From the NCBI GenBank assembly GCA_018970325.1, contig JAGWWP010000013.1:1-47644 (forward strand): a DNA stretch of 47,644 nt. The letters run 5' to 3'. The notes beneath the pieces were generated by a model. The model made no database searches. It had not been told where the DNA came from and saw only the letters and a program-made list of their open reading frames with translations. Below are positions 16,104 to 24,409 of the stretch, piece after piece. Numbering within the stretch: the stretch's first letter is position 1; each line of letters starts with the position of its first letter. The stretch comes from Cyanobacteria bacterium REEB446 (lineage in GTDB: Bacteria; Cyanobacteriota; Vampirovibrionia; LMEP-6097). The position numbers were made by a program, and so were the translations under genes.

Positions 16104-16217
16104 ATGGCTAAAACTAAAGATAATGTAAGTATTTTAATGGAAAATATTGTTTTCTATGCGATATTTTTTATTATTTTGCTTTTAATTGCTAGCTTTGGGC
16201 TTATCGCTGAGGCTTAA
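16104..16217 (+). CDS. 37-residue single-helix membrane peptide
   Basis: A short frame starting two bases after the MvhD-like stop codon: a polar start (M-A-K-T-K-D-N) followed by one helix of about 20 hydrophobic residues (F-Y-A-I-F-F-I-I-L-L-L-I-A-S-F-G) and A-E-A. The length, tight spacing and single helix resemble the tiny subunits of respiratory complexes. There is no family assignment. It closes the operon; the next gene has its own -10 box. Confidence 0.6.
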   Translation: MAKTKDNVSILMENIVFYAIFFIILLLIASFGLIAEA

Positions 16218-16221
16218 TTGC

Positions 16222-16227
16222 TAGAAT
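16222..16227 (+). promoter_or_regulatory. -10 box of nrnA, leaderless type
   Basis: TAGAAT, seven bases before the nrnA ATG. No Shine-Dalgarno is present. Confidence 0.4.
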
Positions 16228-16234
16228 CAGTCTA

Positions 16235-17365
16235 ATGTCTGAAAATTTTCTTCTTTCCGAAAAAAAATCTATAGACTCGGAGAATATCATTGCTGCTATA
16301 AAAAATGCTAGGACAGCAGTGGTAACAGCTCATGTAAATCCAGATGGTGACACTCTTGCTTCTATGCTTGCCTTAGCTAGAATTTTAGAGAGCTTTGGCT
16401 TAGAAACTGTTCATCGAGTAATGCACGATGAAGTGCCGTCTTTCTATAAATTTTTTCCAGACCAAGAAAAAGTTTTATGTTCGATGAATGATATCGATAG
16501 GGAGCAGCTTTTAGAGGAATACGATATTAGTTTTAGTTGTGATTGCGGTTCAGTGCAAAGACTTGGCTCAGCTGGATTGATTTGGCAGAAGGCTAAGTTA
16601 ACTTGTAATGTCGATCATCATCTCTCTAATCCACTCTATGCTGATTTGAATTGGGTAGACGTTAATGCGACTTGTACTGGTCAAGTGGTTAAGGATATTA
16701 TGCTTCATTTAAATAAGCTTATTAAGACAGAGCTTTTAAATAATGGTACTGCTCAGCGAGAGCCTTTAAGTATTAACAAGGACTTAGCTACTTTACTTTT
16801 TATAACACTATTAACTGATACAGGTGGTTTCAGGCATAGTAACACTAATGCGGAGGTTTTTACTTGGGCAGCTGAACTTACTAATCAGGGTGCAGAGCCG
16901 AGTAAATTATTTAATTCACTTTTTAATCAGATGCCCTTTAGAACTATAAAAGTTATAGGTGCAGCGTTAGATGATACTGAGATTATTGAGTTAGATATTT
17001 CAGATTTAATTTCACGCAATATCGTTTCAGGTAATAAGCTGCGAATAGCTTACACTACCACTACTAAAGAAACATTAAGCAAACTATCTGCTAAAGAAGA
17101 AGATACGGATGAGATAGTAGATCATTTAATGCGCATTAAAGATATTAATATGTGTATCTATCTTAGAGAGGATATAAAAAAAGAATCTAATTTTAAAGGC
17201 AGTCTAAGAAGCCTGTGTGAGATTGACTGTTCTAAAATCGCGAATCAGTTAAACGGCGGTGGGCACGCCCGAGCCGCCGGATTTAACTGTTCAGCAAAGA
17301 GCTTCCATCAGCTGAAATCTATAGTTTTAGAAAAAATAGCTGAGCACATTAAAGATATTAATTAG
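16235..17365 (+). CDS. nrnA: DHH-family phosphoesterase, NrnA type (oligoribonuclease / pAp phosphatase)
   Basis: 376 residues. N-terminal DHH domain: A-H-V-N-P-D-G-D-T-L-A-S at 32-43, C-D-C-G-S and N-V-D-H-H-L-S, which hold the metal ligands. C-terminal DHHA1 domain with N-G-G-G-H-A-R-A-A-G-F near residue 345, which binds substrate. NrnA-type enzymes degrade very short RNAs and dephosphorylate 3'-phosphoadenosine 5'-phosphate. The length is longer than the Bacillus enzyme (about 313), with extra residues around 145-165 and 280-300. A single gene after the respiratory operon, convergent with the next. Confidence 0.9.
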   Translation: MSENFLLSEKKSIDSENIIAAIKNARTAVVTAHVNPDGDTLASMLALARILESFGLETVHRVMHDEVPSFYKFFPDQEKVLCSMNDIDREQLLEEYDISFSCDCGSVQRLGSAGLIWQKAKLTCNVDHHLSNPLYADLNWVDVNATCTGQVVKDIMLHLNKLIKTELLNNGTAQREPLSINKDLATLLFITLLTDTGGFRHSNTNAEVFTWAAELTNQGAEPSKLFNSLFNQMPFRTIKVIGAALDDTEIIELDISDLISRNIVSGNKLRIAYTTTTKETLSKLSAKEEDTDEIVDHLMRIKDINMCIYLREDIKKESNFKGSLRSLCEIDCSKIANQLNGGGHARAAGFNCSAKSFHQLKSIVLEKIAEHIKDIN

Positions 17366-17367
17366 AA

Positions 17368-17694
17368 TTAAGCCACTAAAAACTGAATCTGATTAAGAGA
17401 TTCTATGATTAATTCAGCTCTTTCTTGGTCACTCATTTGATCTAAATGAGACCAGTTATTCATTACCCACTCTTTTTTATCTTCATCAATAAATTCCTCA
17501 TTTTCTTCAAGGAATTCTTCTAATGTAGCGTATTCTCGGTGATAGTAGATCATTGCAACACTATCAGCTAAATAAGCTATACACAGACTGTCATCTGGAT
17601 ATCTGTCAATTAAATCATGGCAATCTACCAAGAATTTCTCAAGAAGCAAATTAGAATTTAATTTACTCGTTACTATAAAATCGTCGTGTTTCAC
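17368..17694 (-). CDS. Hypothetical acidic protein, 108 residues
   Basis: Unrecognised. Strongly acidic (E-E-F-L-E-E-N-E-E-F-I-D-E-D near residue 60), soluble, probably all helical. It starts at a GTG preceded by AGGGGGAT, a strong Shine-Dalgarno. Its stop is two bases from the end of nrnA on the other strand. No catalytic motif is seen. Confidence 0.65.
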   Translation of the reverse strand: MKHDDFIVTSKLNSNLLLEKFLVDCHDLIDRYPDDSLCIAYLADSVAMIYYHREYATLEEFLEENEEFIDEDKKEWVMNNWSHLDQMSDQERAELIIESLNQIQFLVA

Positions 17695-17801
17695 GTTTTA
17701 TCCCCCTATTAATTTATATATCCCTTATTCGTAGGGTAGGTTAAGGAAGGGTTAAGTTAGTGAAAATATTTTGATTTTCTTTGAGCCCATTTCAAAAAAT
17801 C

Positions 17802-19421
17802 TTAAAACTCACCTAAATATTCTAAGCCATTAGCGCTAGAATTCACTAAAATAGCGGTTTTTGCTTTTTCTGCTAAATTGTAATGACTATAAAAATCTTC
17901 AATCAAAGTTTTTTTTATACTGTCTATTTTCTCACTTGAGACTATGGCTATATTATTACCACCTAAGCCGGCTCCCATAATTGAGCAGGCATAAACTCCT
18001 TCTAAACTTAAGGCAAAACTTTGTAAACTGTCATTAAATGGGGTGCTAGATCTATAGGCACCTATATGATTCGCTAATTTAAGATTCATATTTATGCTTT
18101 CTTGGGCTGCAAAAATAGTATTACCTAATTTTAGGTCAGCTGGGAAAATCATGGGATGCGGTGAATTATCAGAGACCCATTCGGCTAGATGCGAGAGATT
18201 TACATATTCAAACATTTTCTCTATACAGAAATTTTGTTTGAGATCTTTAAGGCGGGCTCCTTCGGCTAGTGCATAAAGGGCAAGGTTAGAGAGCTTTTTA
18301 TCATCTTTAATTTCTTTGAGCTTTTTTAATTTTTCTAAAATTTCTTTATCTGTGAGCATATAAAGTATGTCGCCGAGTGAATTTTGATCTTGGGATTGCT
18401 CGCAATCTTCAATTTCTGCGTTTTCGTTGTTCTCTAAGAAAAAAGGAGTTAATTGATTCAGTTCTTTATATCGATCAAAATATTTTTCCTTGAGTCTATA
18501 CTCTTCACTAGTTTTCTCAGCTTTAATAAAACTAGGTAAAATCATAAAACTAATACCTTCTGGAATTTTTTGATATTTAAAACTCAGCTCAGGAAAGAGT
18601 TTAATGAAGCAGAAATGATTTTTGCGTGAGAGTATTTGGGCAGCTTGATCTCCTAATCCAGAATTAAAGCCTTTGGCTATTTCGACTTTTTGGCAGAATT
18701 TTAAAAGATCTAATAGATCATCAGTATTTAGAATCGTTTTTAGGCTCTCTGCTTTTGGATTTAAGAGATATTTAAAATAGGTCTTATCTATATTTTTGAG
18801 TAAACCTTGACTATGCAAGGCTCTTATAAGAGACATGAGTGACGCTAGTATGAGTGCGTGAGATGAACTCATACCCGCAGCGGCTGGTAAATCACTATTA
18901 ACTACGATTTTTAAAGAATGAATCTTAGCTAAATCGAAGTCAAGATCTTCTGTAGATAAAAGATCCAAGATCTTTAGTATGTAAAAAGTCCAGTTAGGCT
19001 TATTTTCATTTAGGCATTGATTAGATATTGTTAATTTTATTGCTGAAATATCGTCTATGACTTGATCTTGACTTAAAATTAATTCTTGGAAATCAAGATT
19101 GAGATTATGGATTTCTATAAAAGCTTGCGCAGTCCCATTGGGAGTGCTAATTTTGCCAAGAGTTAATGTTGAAACCTGCACGGCAACTAAAGTTTCGTAA
19201 TTAGCTGCTAAATAAAGTAAATCATTATTTACATAATCACAGTGTTTACTGAAACTTAATCGCCCAGGGCAGCGTGATATGTGTATCTTTTGTAAACTAA
19301 TTTCATTAAGATCGCTGTCTGGTAAAGCTTCCGCAACGGTGCCTTCTGAAATATCTTTAGGACGGTGAAAACATGGGTGCTGTTCAAGCTTCGAGAGTAA
19401 AAAATCTTTCACGGAACTCAC
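17802..19421 (-). CDS. GHMP-family sugar kinase, galactokinase-like
   Basis: 539 residues. Motif 1 near residue 50 (C-P-G-R-L-S-F-S-K-H-C-D-Y) parallels the galactokinase signature. The ATP loop L-P-A-A-A-G-M-S-S-S-H-A is near residue 180, and the C-terminal G-A-G-L-G-G-N-N is near 495. GHMP kinases phosphorylate small sugars or alcohols; galactokinase is the nearest by motif, but the substrate is not certain. It is about 150 residues longer than GalK, with an acidic insertion near 340-360 that includes a mini-repeat copy. The start is a GTG preceded by GATGGGG, 10 bases after the stop of the upstream 72-residue gene, so the two are coupled. No other galactose genes are nearby. Confidence 0.8.
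   Translation of the reverse strand: MSSVKDFLLSKLEQHPCFHRPKDISEGTVAEALPDSDLNEISLQKIHISRCPGRLSFSKHCDYVNNDLLYLAANYETLVAVQVSTLTLGKISTPNGTAQAFIEIHNLNLDFQELILSQDQVIDDISAIKLTISNQCLNENKPNWTFYILKILDLLSTEDLDFDLAKIHSLKIVVNSDLPAAAGMSSSHALILASLMSLIRALHSQGLLKNIDKTYFKYLLNPKAESLKTILNTDDLLDLLKFCQKVEIAKGFNSGLGDQAAQILSRKNHFCFIKLFPELSFKYQKIPEGISFMILPSFIKAEKTSEEYRLKEKYFDRYKELNQLTPFFLENNENAEIEDCEQSQDQNSLGDILYMLTDKEILEKLKKLKEIKDDKKLSNLALYALAEGARLKDLKQNFCIEKMFEYVNLSHLAEWVSDNSPHPMIFPADLKLGNTIFAAQESINMNLKLANHIGAYRSSTPFNDSLQSFALSLEGVYACSIMGAGLGGNNIAIVSSEKIDSIKKTLIEDFYSHYNLAEKAKTAILVNSSANGLEYLGEF
18390..18435 (-). repeat. Mini-repeat copy A, inside the GHMP kinase gene
   Basis: Read on the minus strand it encodes N-E-N-A-E-I-E-D-C-E-Q-S-Q in frame with the kinase. 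The core AACGCAGAAATTGAAGATTG is shared with the copy at 47426-47458 and, with one change, with the copy at 47137-47190. Confidence 0.65.
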
Positions 19422-19431
19422 TCAGACCCCA

Positions 19432-19650
19432 TCACTCAGGAAGTTCAGCTTGGCCAGTTTGAATTTTAATCGCTTGAATGAGATCATTTGGTTCAATAAA
19501 ACCTTCTTCAAGTAAGATTCTGCCGATAGGAAATCTTTCCAGAGGATCTTGCTGAGACTGCATTTCAAGGGCTTTAGCTAATTTATCATCAGTTAAGACA
19601 CCTAATCTTATAAGAATTTCACCTAGCTTATATCGTGCACTTGAATTCAT
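19432..19650 (-). CDS. Stand-alone MshEN-like (GspE/PilB N-terminal) domain protein
   Basis: 72 residues made of two similar units, L-G-E-I-L-I-R-L-G-V-L-T-D-D-K-L-A-K-A-L and I-G-R-I-L-L-E-E-G-F-I-E-P-N-D-L-I-Q-A-I. This is the pattern of the N-terminal domain of type II secretion / type IV pilus ATPases, which in MshE-type proteins binds cyclic-di-GMP. No ATPase domain follows, so it may be a small regulator or adaptor. TAAAAT lies eight bases before the ATG. The stop is TGA, and the kinase start follows 10 bases later. Confidence 0.7.
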   Translation of the reverse strand: MNSSARYKLGEILIRLGVLTDDKLAKALEMQSQQDPLERFPIGRILLEEGFIEPNDLIQAIKIQTGQAELPE

Positions 19651-19658
19651 TGATCTTC

Positions 19659-19664
19659 ATTTTA
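19659..19664 (-). promoter_or_regulatory. -10 box for the MshEN-like gene
   Basis: TAAAAT on the minus strand ending eight bases before the ATG at 19650, fitting the leaderless pattern. Confidence 0.3.
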
Positions 19665-19732
19665 CCTTAAGAAAGCCCTGCTTAGAGCTAATTTATACTA
19701 TGATGTTAAAAAATTTTAGTAATTAAAACTAA

Positions 19733-19816
19733 GCTACGAAGACACCTGAAAGTTGGAATTTATAGCTGCTTGATTTCTCATCTGACTCGTTCATTCGTTT
19801 TCACCATCTTCGTAGC
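19733..19816 (-). ncRNA. Candidate structured RNA or attenuator downstream of atpC
   Basis: A perfect 10-bp inverted repeat (GCTACGAAGA at 19733-19742, TCTTCGTAGC at 19807-19816) closes an 84-base segment in the 174-base gap between atpC and the 72-residue gene. On the minus strand it is followed by a weak hairpin (19716-19732) and a T-rich run (19706-19715) that could terminate transcription. I recognise no known RNA family, and there is no convincing reading frame inside. The strand is inferred from the T-rich run. Confidence 0.35.
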
Positions 19817-19824
19817 AAAACTGA

Positions 19825-20130
19825 TTATAGCTTATAAGGATCTTCTATGATCCTTGCCTTTGCAGAACTAGCTATTATAGTAACTTTACTTGGGCTAACT
19901 TCTATAACGCCGTCACCAACATCATATTTGATATCACCCTTAACTTCTTCGTAGAAACTGATTTTCAATGTGCCAGATACTATATCTGATTTTAATTCAG
20001 CGTGGTTAGGTAAAATCGTCAAACCACCAAGAGAGGTAAAAAGCTTAACTTTCTTAACCTGATCAGCAAGCAAAATACCTTCTGGAGTGATAAGTTCTAA
20101 ATTTAAAAATTTATTATCTAGCTTTAACAC
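19825..20130 (-). CDS. atpC: F1Fo ATP synthase epsilon subunit, short form
   Basis: 101 residues. The beta-sandwich domain is complete: L-E-L-I-T-P-E-G-I-L-L near the start and G-G-L-T-I-L-P-N-H-A-E-L at 35-46, the epsilon signature. Epsilon belongs to the central stalk and couples rotation to catalysis. The usual C-terminal helical hairpin (about 35-40 residues), which inhibits ATP hydrolysis in many bacteria, is missing. The start is a GTG. It stands alone, not behind atpD, and is divergent from the M16 protease gene. Confidence 0.88.
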   Translation of the reverse strand: MLKLDNKFLNLELITPEGILLADQVKKVKLFTSLGGLTILPNHAELKSDIVSGTLKISFYEEVKGDIKYDVGDGVIEVSPSKVTIIASSAKARIIEDPYKL

Positions 20131-20172
20131 AACAGAAATCTAGGATAGCATGTTATAGATGAAAGTAGCTCT

Positions 20173-22953
20173 ATGTCTAAAAAAAATCGCCAACTCCTAC
20201 TCTTAATTCTTATCCTACTGTATAGTATGATGGGTAATAGCATGGCAACGACCAAGAATAAGCCAAAAAATATCAATTTTATTAAAAAATCCAATGGTGT
20301 AGAGGAGTACAAGCTAGATAATGGCTTGAAAGTCTTATTAAAGCAGGATCTTAATGCTCCATTGATTTCATTTCAAGTCTGGTATCGAGTGGGTAGCCGT
20401 GATGAGATTGGTAATGAAACTGGAATGGCTCACTACCTAGAACACATGATGTTTAAGGGTACTAAAGAATTTAGAAAAGGTGAGATAGCTCAGGCGATTC
20501 AGCTCAAGGGTGGGGTCTTCAATGCTTTTACCAGCTATGATTACACGGGCTATTATGAGAATTTCGCACCAGAGAATTTAGAATTAGCTATTAAAATAGA
20601 GTCTGATCGTATGCGTAACTCTAGGCTAGAGCAGGAAGAGATAGATTTAGAGAGAAGCGTGATTGTTTCTGAATTGGAAGGTGGAGAAAATTACCCAAGT
20701 ACTATTCTTGGAAAACAGCTTAGAGCAACAGCTTTCCAGAAGCATTCTTATCATAACCCAATTATAGGCTGGCGTTCAGACCTTGATAATATCAAGGAGC
20801 CTAATATGCGAGCTTTTTATAATAAATATTATGCTCCAAACAATGCTTTTATAATGCTTGCTGGTAATTTTGATAAGGAACTAGCTTTAGATCTTGTTCA
20901 TAGATATTTCGATTCGTATAAAAAAACAGAAAATATCAGCCATGAAGTTGCAGTGGAACCAGAGCAGAAGGAATTAAGAAAGTCTTATATCTATTATGAG
21001 GGGCAGGTTGCTTTACTTGGTATGGCTTTCCATATTCCAGAGTTTGTTCACCCAGATTTACCAGCATTAAACATTATAGATGAGATACTTTTTAATGGTA
21101 CTTCTTCGAGGTTAACTAAGAAGCTCGTAGACACTGGGCTTGCAATAGATGTTCATGGCTATGCTGAGTCTAATAAAGATCCAGCACTTTATAAAATAGT
21201 AGCTAATTTAAATCCTGAAGCGAATATAGAGAAGATAGAAGCCGTTATTGATGCTGAATTGGAAGATATTAAGCTTCATGTTACTAAAGAAGAGATGGAG
21301 TTAGCTAAAGCTAGAGTTGAGTCTTCCGCGATTTATCAGCGAGATGGCGTTTATGATGAGGCTTTGCAGATTGCTTATTTTGAGGCGATTGCTGGGGATT
21401 GGGAGAATTACTATCACTGGTATGAATCACTTAAAAAAGTTAGTGTTAGTGATGTTAAAAAAGTTGCTCAAAAGTATTTCGTACCGCGCAATAAAACAGT
21501 GGTTTATAAATTACCTAAAGATCCAGGTAATTCACTTGTGGCAAGTAGCCCGAAATCTAAAAAATCTAAAAAAACTAAAACAGATGATAAAGAATTCTAT
21601 GGCTCTGCTGTTGTTGAACCTTTAGACAGCTCTAAATTAGAGAGGCTTTTAAAGATTACCGCACCTAAGTATTCTAAGGATAAGATAAAGAGTGTTTTTA
21701 ATTTTGCACTGAAACCTATTCACATAGATAAATACCCGAGTTTAAAAGTAGTTTTAAAAGAAGACCATAATATTCCACTTGTTTATATAAAAGCCTCTAC
21801 TTTTGCAGGTTCGGCTTTGGATCTTGAGAAGCCTTGCTTAGCTTATCTTACGGCAAATATGCTGGAAAGAGGTTCTAAGCATAGAGATAAATTTACTATA
21901 GCTAAAGCTTTGGATACTTATGGTGCAGATATAGAATTTGAACCAGGTAAAGAAACCACTGCTGTAGAGATATCCAGTCTGAAAAAGAATTTATCCAAGG
22001 TTATGGCTATTTTTAAAGAGGTAATTACAGAGCCACTTTTCTCCAAAGTCGAATTAGAAAAATTAAAGAAAGAGCTTATAGAAACTATTAAACAGCAAGA
22101 TGAATTCCCTAGTAGTGTTGCTAGGAACGAAATGTATCGTTTGATTTACCCTAAAGGCCATATATTTTATGCTCATAGTAGTGAAGAGAAAATTAAATCT
22201 ATTCAGGCGATTAGCCTCGTGGATATAAAAAACTTTTATCAGAAAAATTATGGATTAGACCAGATGAAAATCGCTGTAGTTGGCGATATTGATGCCGCAG
22301 AAGTGAAATCTTTAATAGAGTCTAATTTCAGTCCATGGCAGAAAAAGAATAAGGCTGTAGTGTCTAGTGCTCCGAGTTTAAAGCTGCAAGCACCTAAGGC
22401 TAAACATATTAAGAAGGCTCATAAAAAACAGTCTGAGGTTTACATGGGGCATATCGGCTTTATAACGAGAAAAGATCCAGATTTTTATCCACTATTTATA
22501 GCCAATTATGCTTTAGGCGGTAGTCCACTATCTTCTAGGCTAGGTTCTAAAGTTAGAGACGAGCATGGCTTAGTTTATAATGTGGGATCTACTTTCCAAG
22601 CAGGTTTAGTTCCAGGTCCTTTTTATATAACCTTAGGCAGTAATCCTAATAATGTAGATAAGGCTATAGAACTCACAAAGGAAGCGGTTCGGGAGTTTTT
22701 ACGAACTGGTATTAGTGAAACAGAGCTGAAAGCAACTAAATCATTTTTAACTGGTTCCTTTGCGGTAAGGAACTTGTCTTCAAATGAGGATGTTACAGAT
22801 GTCGCTAGTCAGATGCTTCTCTATGATTTAGATTTAGATTATCCACAGAACTATGCTGAGATTATTAATAATATAAGCTTGGAGAAAGTAAATGAAGCTG
22901 CAAGAAAATATATTCATCCAGACAAGTTTAACGTAGTTGTAGTTGGACCTTAG
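20173..22953 (+). CDS. M16-family zinc peptidase, two fused halves, exported
   Basis: 926 residues. Hydrophobic signal or anchor at 7-25. The first M16 unit has the inverted zinc motif H-Y-L-E-H at 87-91 and the downstream acidic ligand region S-E-L-E-G-G-E-N. The second unit (from about 515) lacks the H-x-x-E-H motif, as in other M16 proteins where one half is catalytic and the other completes the chamber. A basic linker (S-K-K-S-K-K-T-K) separates the halves. Likely a periplasmic peptidase degrading peptides or leader fragments. Start context: a spacer of only 42 bases to divergent atpC. Confidence 0.92.
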   Translation: MSKKNRQLLLLILILLYSMMGNSMATTKNKPKNINFIKKSNGVEEYKLDNGLKVLLKQDLNAPLISFQVWYRVGSRDEIGNETGMAHYLEHMMFKGTKEFRKGEIAQAIQLKGGVFNAFTSYDYTGYYENFAPENLELAIKIESDRMRNSRLEQEEIDLERSVIVSELEGGENYPSTILGKQLRATAFQKHSYHNPIIGWRSDLDNIKEPNMRAFYNKYYAPNNAFIMLAGNFDKELALDLVHRYFDSYKKTENISHEVAVEPEQKELRKSYIYYEGQVALLGMAFHIPEFVHPDLPALNIIDEILFNGTSSRLTKKLVDTGLAIDVHGYAESNKDPALYKIVANLNPEANIEKIEAVIDAELEDIKLHVTKEEMELAKARVESSAIYQRDGVYDEALQIAYFEAIAGDWENYYHWYESLKKVSVSDVKKVAQKYFVPRNKTVVYKLPKDPGNSLVASSPKSKKSKKTKTDDKEFYGSAVVEPLDSSKLERLLKITAPKYSKDKIKSVFNFALKPIHIDKYPSLKVVLKEDHNIPLVYIKASTFAGSALDLEKPCLAYLTANMLERGSKHRDKFTIAKALDTYGADIEFEPGKETTAVEISSLKKNLSKVMAIFKEVITEPLFSKVELEKLKKELIETIKQQDEFPSSVARNEMYRLIYPKGHIFYAHSSEEKIKSIQAISLVDIKNFYQKNYGLDQMKIAVVGDIDAAEVKSLIESNFSPWQKKNKAVVSSAPSLKLQAPKAKHIKKAHKKQSEVYMGHIGFITRKDPDFYPLFIANYALGGSPLSSRLGSKVRDEHGLVYNVGSTFQAGLVPGPFYITLGSNPNNVDKAIELTKEAVREFLRTGISETELKATKSFLTGSFAVRNLSSNEDVTDVASQMLLYDLDLDYPQNYAEIINNISLEKVNEAARKYIHPDKFNVVVVGP

Positions 22954-22990
22954 GGGGCTGTTTGAACTTGTTCGTTCGGCTAAACGCCCC
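22954..22990. terminator. Probable bidirectional terminator hairpin
   Basis: GGGGC plus GTTT (22954-22963, one bulged T) pairs with AAACGCCCC (22982-22990) in a nine-base-pair stem between the convergent M16 gene and the 160-residue gene. The T-tracts are poor, so strength is uncertain. Confidence 0.4.
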
Positions 22991-22993
22991 TTC

Positions 22994-23476
22994 TTAGACT
23001 AGCTCCGAGCAGAACTGAACAAGTTTTTCTTTAGTCGTCATAAAGCGTATGCCTAGTGCATCCCAAGTGTAGATAATCGTCGAAGTATTTCCGGCATCTA
23101 CCCACAGCTCTATTTTAAAAGAGTTGGCGTGACTTTTACTGATGCGTAGTTCTATACTAGGCTCTAGTGGTTCGAAAACAAAATGTTCTTCATCATTTTC
23201 TAAAAAACTTTTTAAGTTTTCACTTAAGTTCTTTAATTCATTTATGGGTTTTATATTAAAGCAAAACAGTCCTTTTACTTCATTCGGGTTTTTATCACTG
23301 GAGTTAAACTCAAGAGTTCTAGTTCCAGAGCGAAGTTTAATCTCATAGGATTGCCAGCTTTGCTCTTCTTCCTTATGACAAGTGTCTTTTATCGTAAAAG
23401 TATTTTTTAAATTTAACTCAAAAAAGACTTTACTCTCATCTGAGTTATTATCATCACTGCAAGTTAAAATTGGCAT
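22994..23476 (-). CDS. Hypothetical protein, 160 residues
   Basis: Unrecognised, soluble, beta-rich by composition. It begins M-P-I-L-T-C-S-D-D-N and contains a C-terminal Y-T-W-D-A-L-G-I-R-F segment. I chose the ATG at 23476 because a TAAAAT ends 10 bases upstream; the frame also allows an ATG at 23488, but that codon overlaps the -10 box. It lies convergent with the M16 gene and 51 bases after prmC on the same strand. Confidence 0.6.
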   Translation of the reverse strand: MPILTCSDDNNSDESKVFFELNLKNTFTIKDTCHKEEEQSWQSYEIKLRSGTRTLEFNSSDKNPNEVKGLFCFNIKPINELKNLSENLKSFLENDEEHFVFEPLEPSIELRISKSHANSFKIELWVDAGNTSTIIYTWDALGIRFMTTKEKLVQFCSELV

Positions 23477-23527
23477 ACAGAATACCATTTTAACCTAGAA
23501 AATTTCCAGAATGGTTTTAGTAAAATA

Positions 23528-24409
23528 TTATAAATCTTCTTCAGACACAAAAGCAAAGCGATCTATACCAGCTAAATCCTTGTGTATAACTGCCTTAGGG
23601 AAAATTTCCAATATTTTAGGGCTTTGCTCATAGCCAAACTCAAAGGCAAAAAAACCATTAGGTTTAATTAGACCTTTTAGTTGTTCTTTAATATGTGCGT
23701 AAGGAAAGCCTACTAAAGCATGTTTGGGTTCGTGCATTAATTCTGGTGCAAGGCTAACATAATCAGACTCAGTGATGTAGGGTGGATTAGAAATCACTAC
23801 ATCAAAATATGGCGGTGAGGAGCGAATTATAGGTAATGCCACTGGAGAACGCTGCTGACTTAAAAATGGGTCTAAATAGTCACCAAGAATAAAATTAATA
23901 TCTTGCTTGTATTTACTTGCATTAATTAAAGCCACATTTAAAGCATCTTTGGAGATATCACTCGCATAGACATTAGCACTAGGTAAGGCTCTTTTCATGG
24001 CAAGAGCGATACAACCAGATCCAGTACAGAGATCCAGTATGCTTATCTGTCTTAATTTATCTTCTTTAATCTTCTTGAGAGTTTCACTGACTAATAATTC
24101 AGTCTCTGGGCGAGGGATTAGTACAGTATTATTTACGAAGAGTTCTAGGTCTAGGAAATAAGCCTCCTCCAAAAGATAAGCTAATGGAATATGTTTTTCA
24201 TTACGCAGTTTAACTATTTCTTGAATTTTTTTTATTTGTTGAGAGGATAAGAGGAAATCTCTTTCGGTGAAAAGCTGATGAGGATTGATATTGGCTATTA
24301 CTTTTAATATTATTATTCCTTCTCGCTTAGCTTCATCAGTCTTTAAAGATATTAAAAGCCAGTTATATATATCTTGTAGTTGATTGGAGGTCAGCACTTC
24401 TTTATGCAA
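23528..24409 (-). CDS. prmC: Release-factor glutamine methyltransferase
   Basis: 293 residues. Methylates the Gln of the GGQ motif in release factors RF1/RF2 using S-adenosylmethionine. An N-terminal helical domain, then L-I-P-R-P-E-T-E-L-L-V, the SAM loop D-L-C-T-G-S-G-C-I-A-L, and the catalytic S-N-P-P-Y-I. About 15 extra residues (S-Q-Q-R-S-P-V-A-L-P-I-I-R) sit just before the strand leading to N-P-P-Y. The start appears to be TTG at 24409 or GTG at 24397; no ATG fits. prfA is not adjacent. Confidence 0.92.
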   Translation of the reverse strand: MHKEVLTSNQLQDIYNWLLISLKTDEAKREGIIILKVIANINPHQLFTERDFLLSSQQIKKIQEIVKLRNEKHIPLAYLLEEAYFLDLELFVNNTVLIPRPETELLVSETLKKIKEDKLRQISILDLCTGSGCIALAMKRALPSANVYASDISKDALNVALINASKYKQDINFILGDYLDPFLSQQRSPVALPIIRSSPPYFDVVISNPPYITESDYVSLAPELMHEPKHALVGFPYAHIKEQLKGLIKPNGFFAFEFGYEQSPKILEIFPKAVIHKDLAGIDRFAFVSEEDL

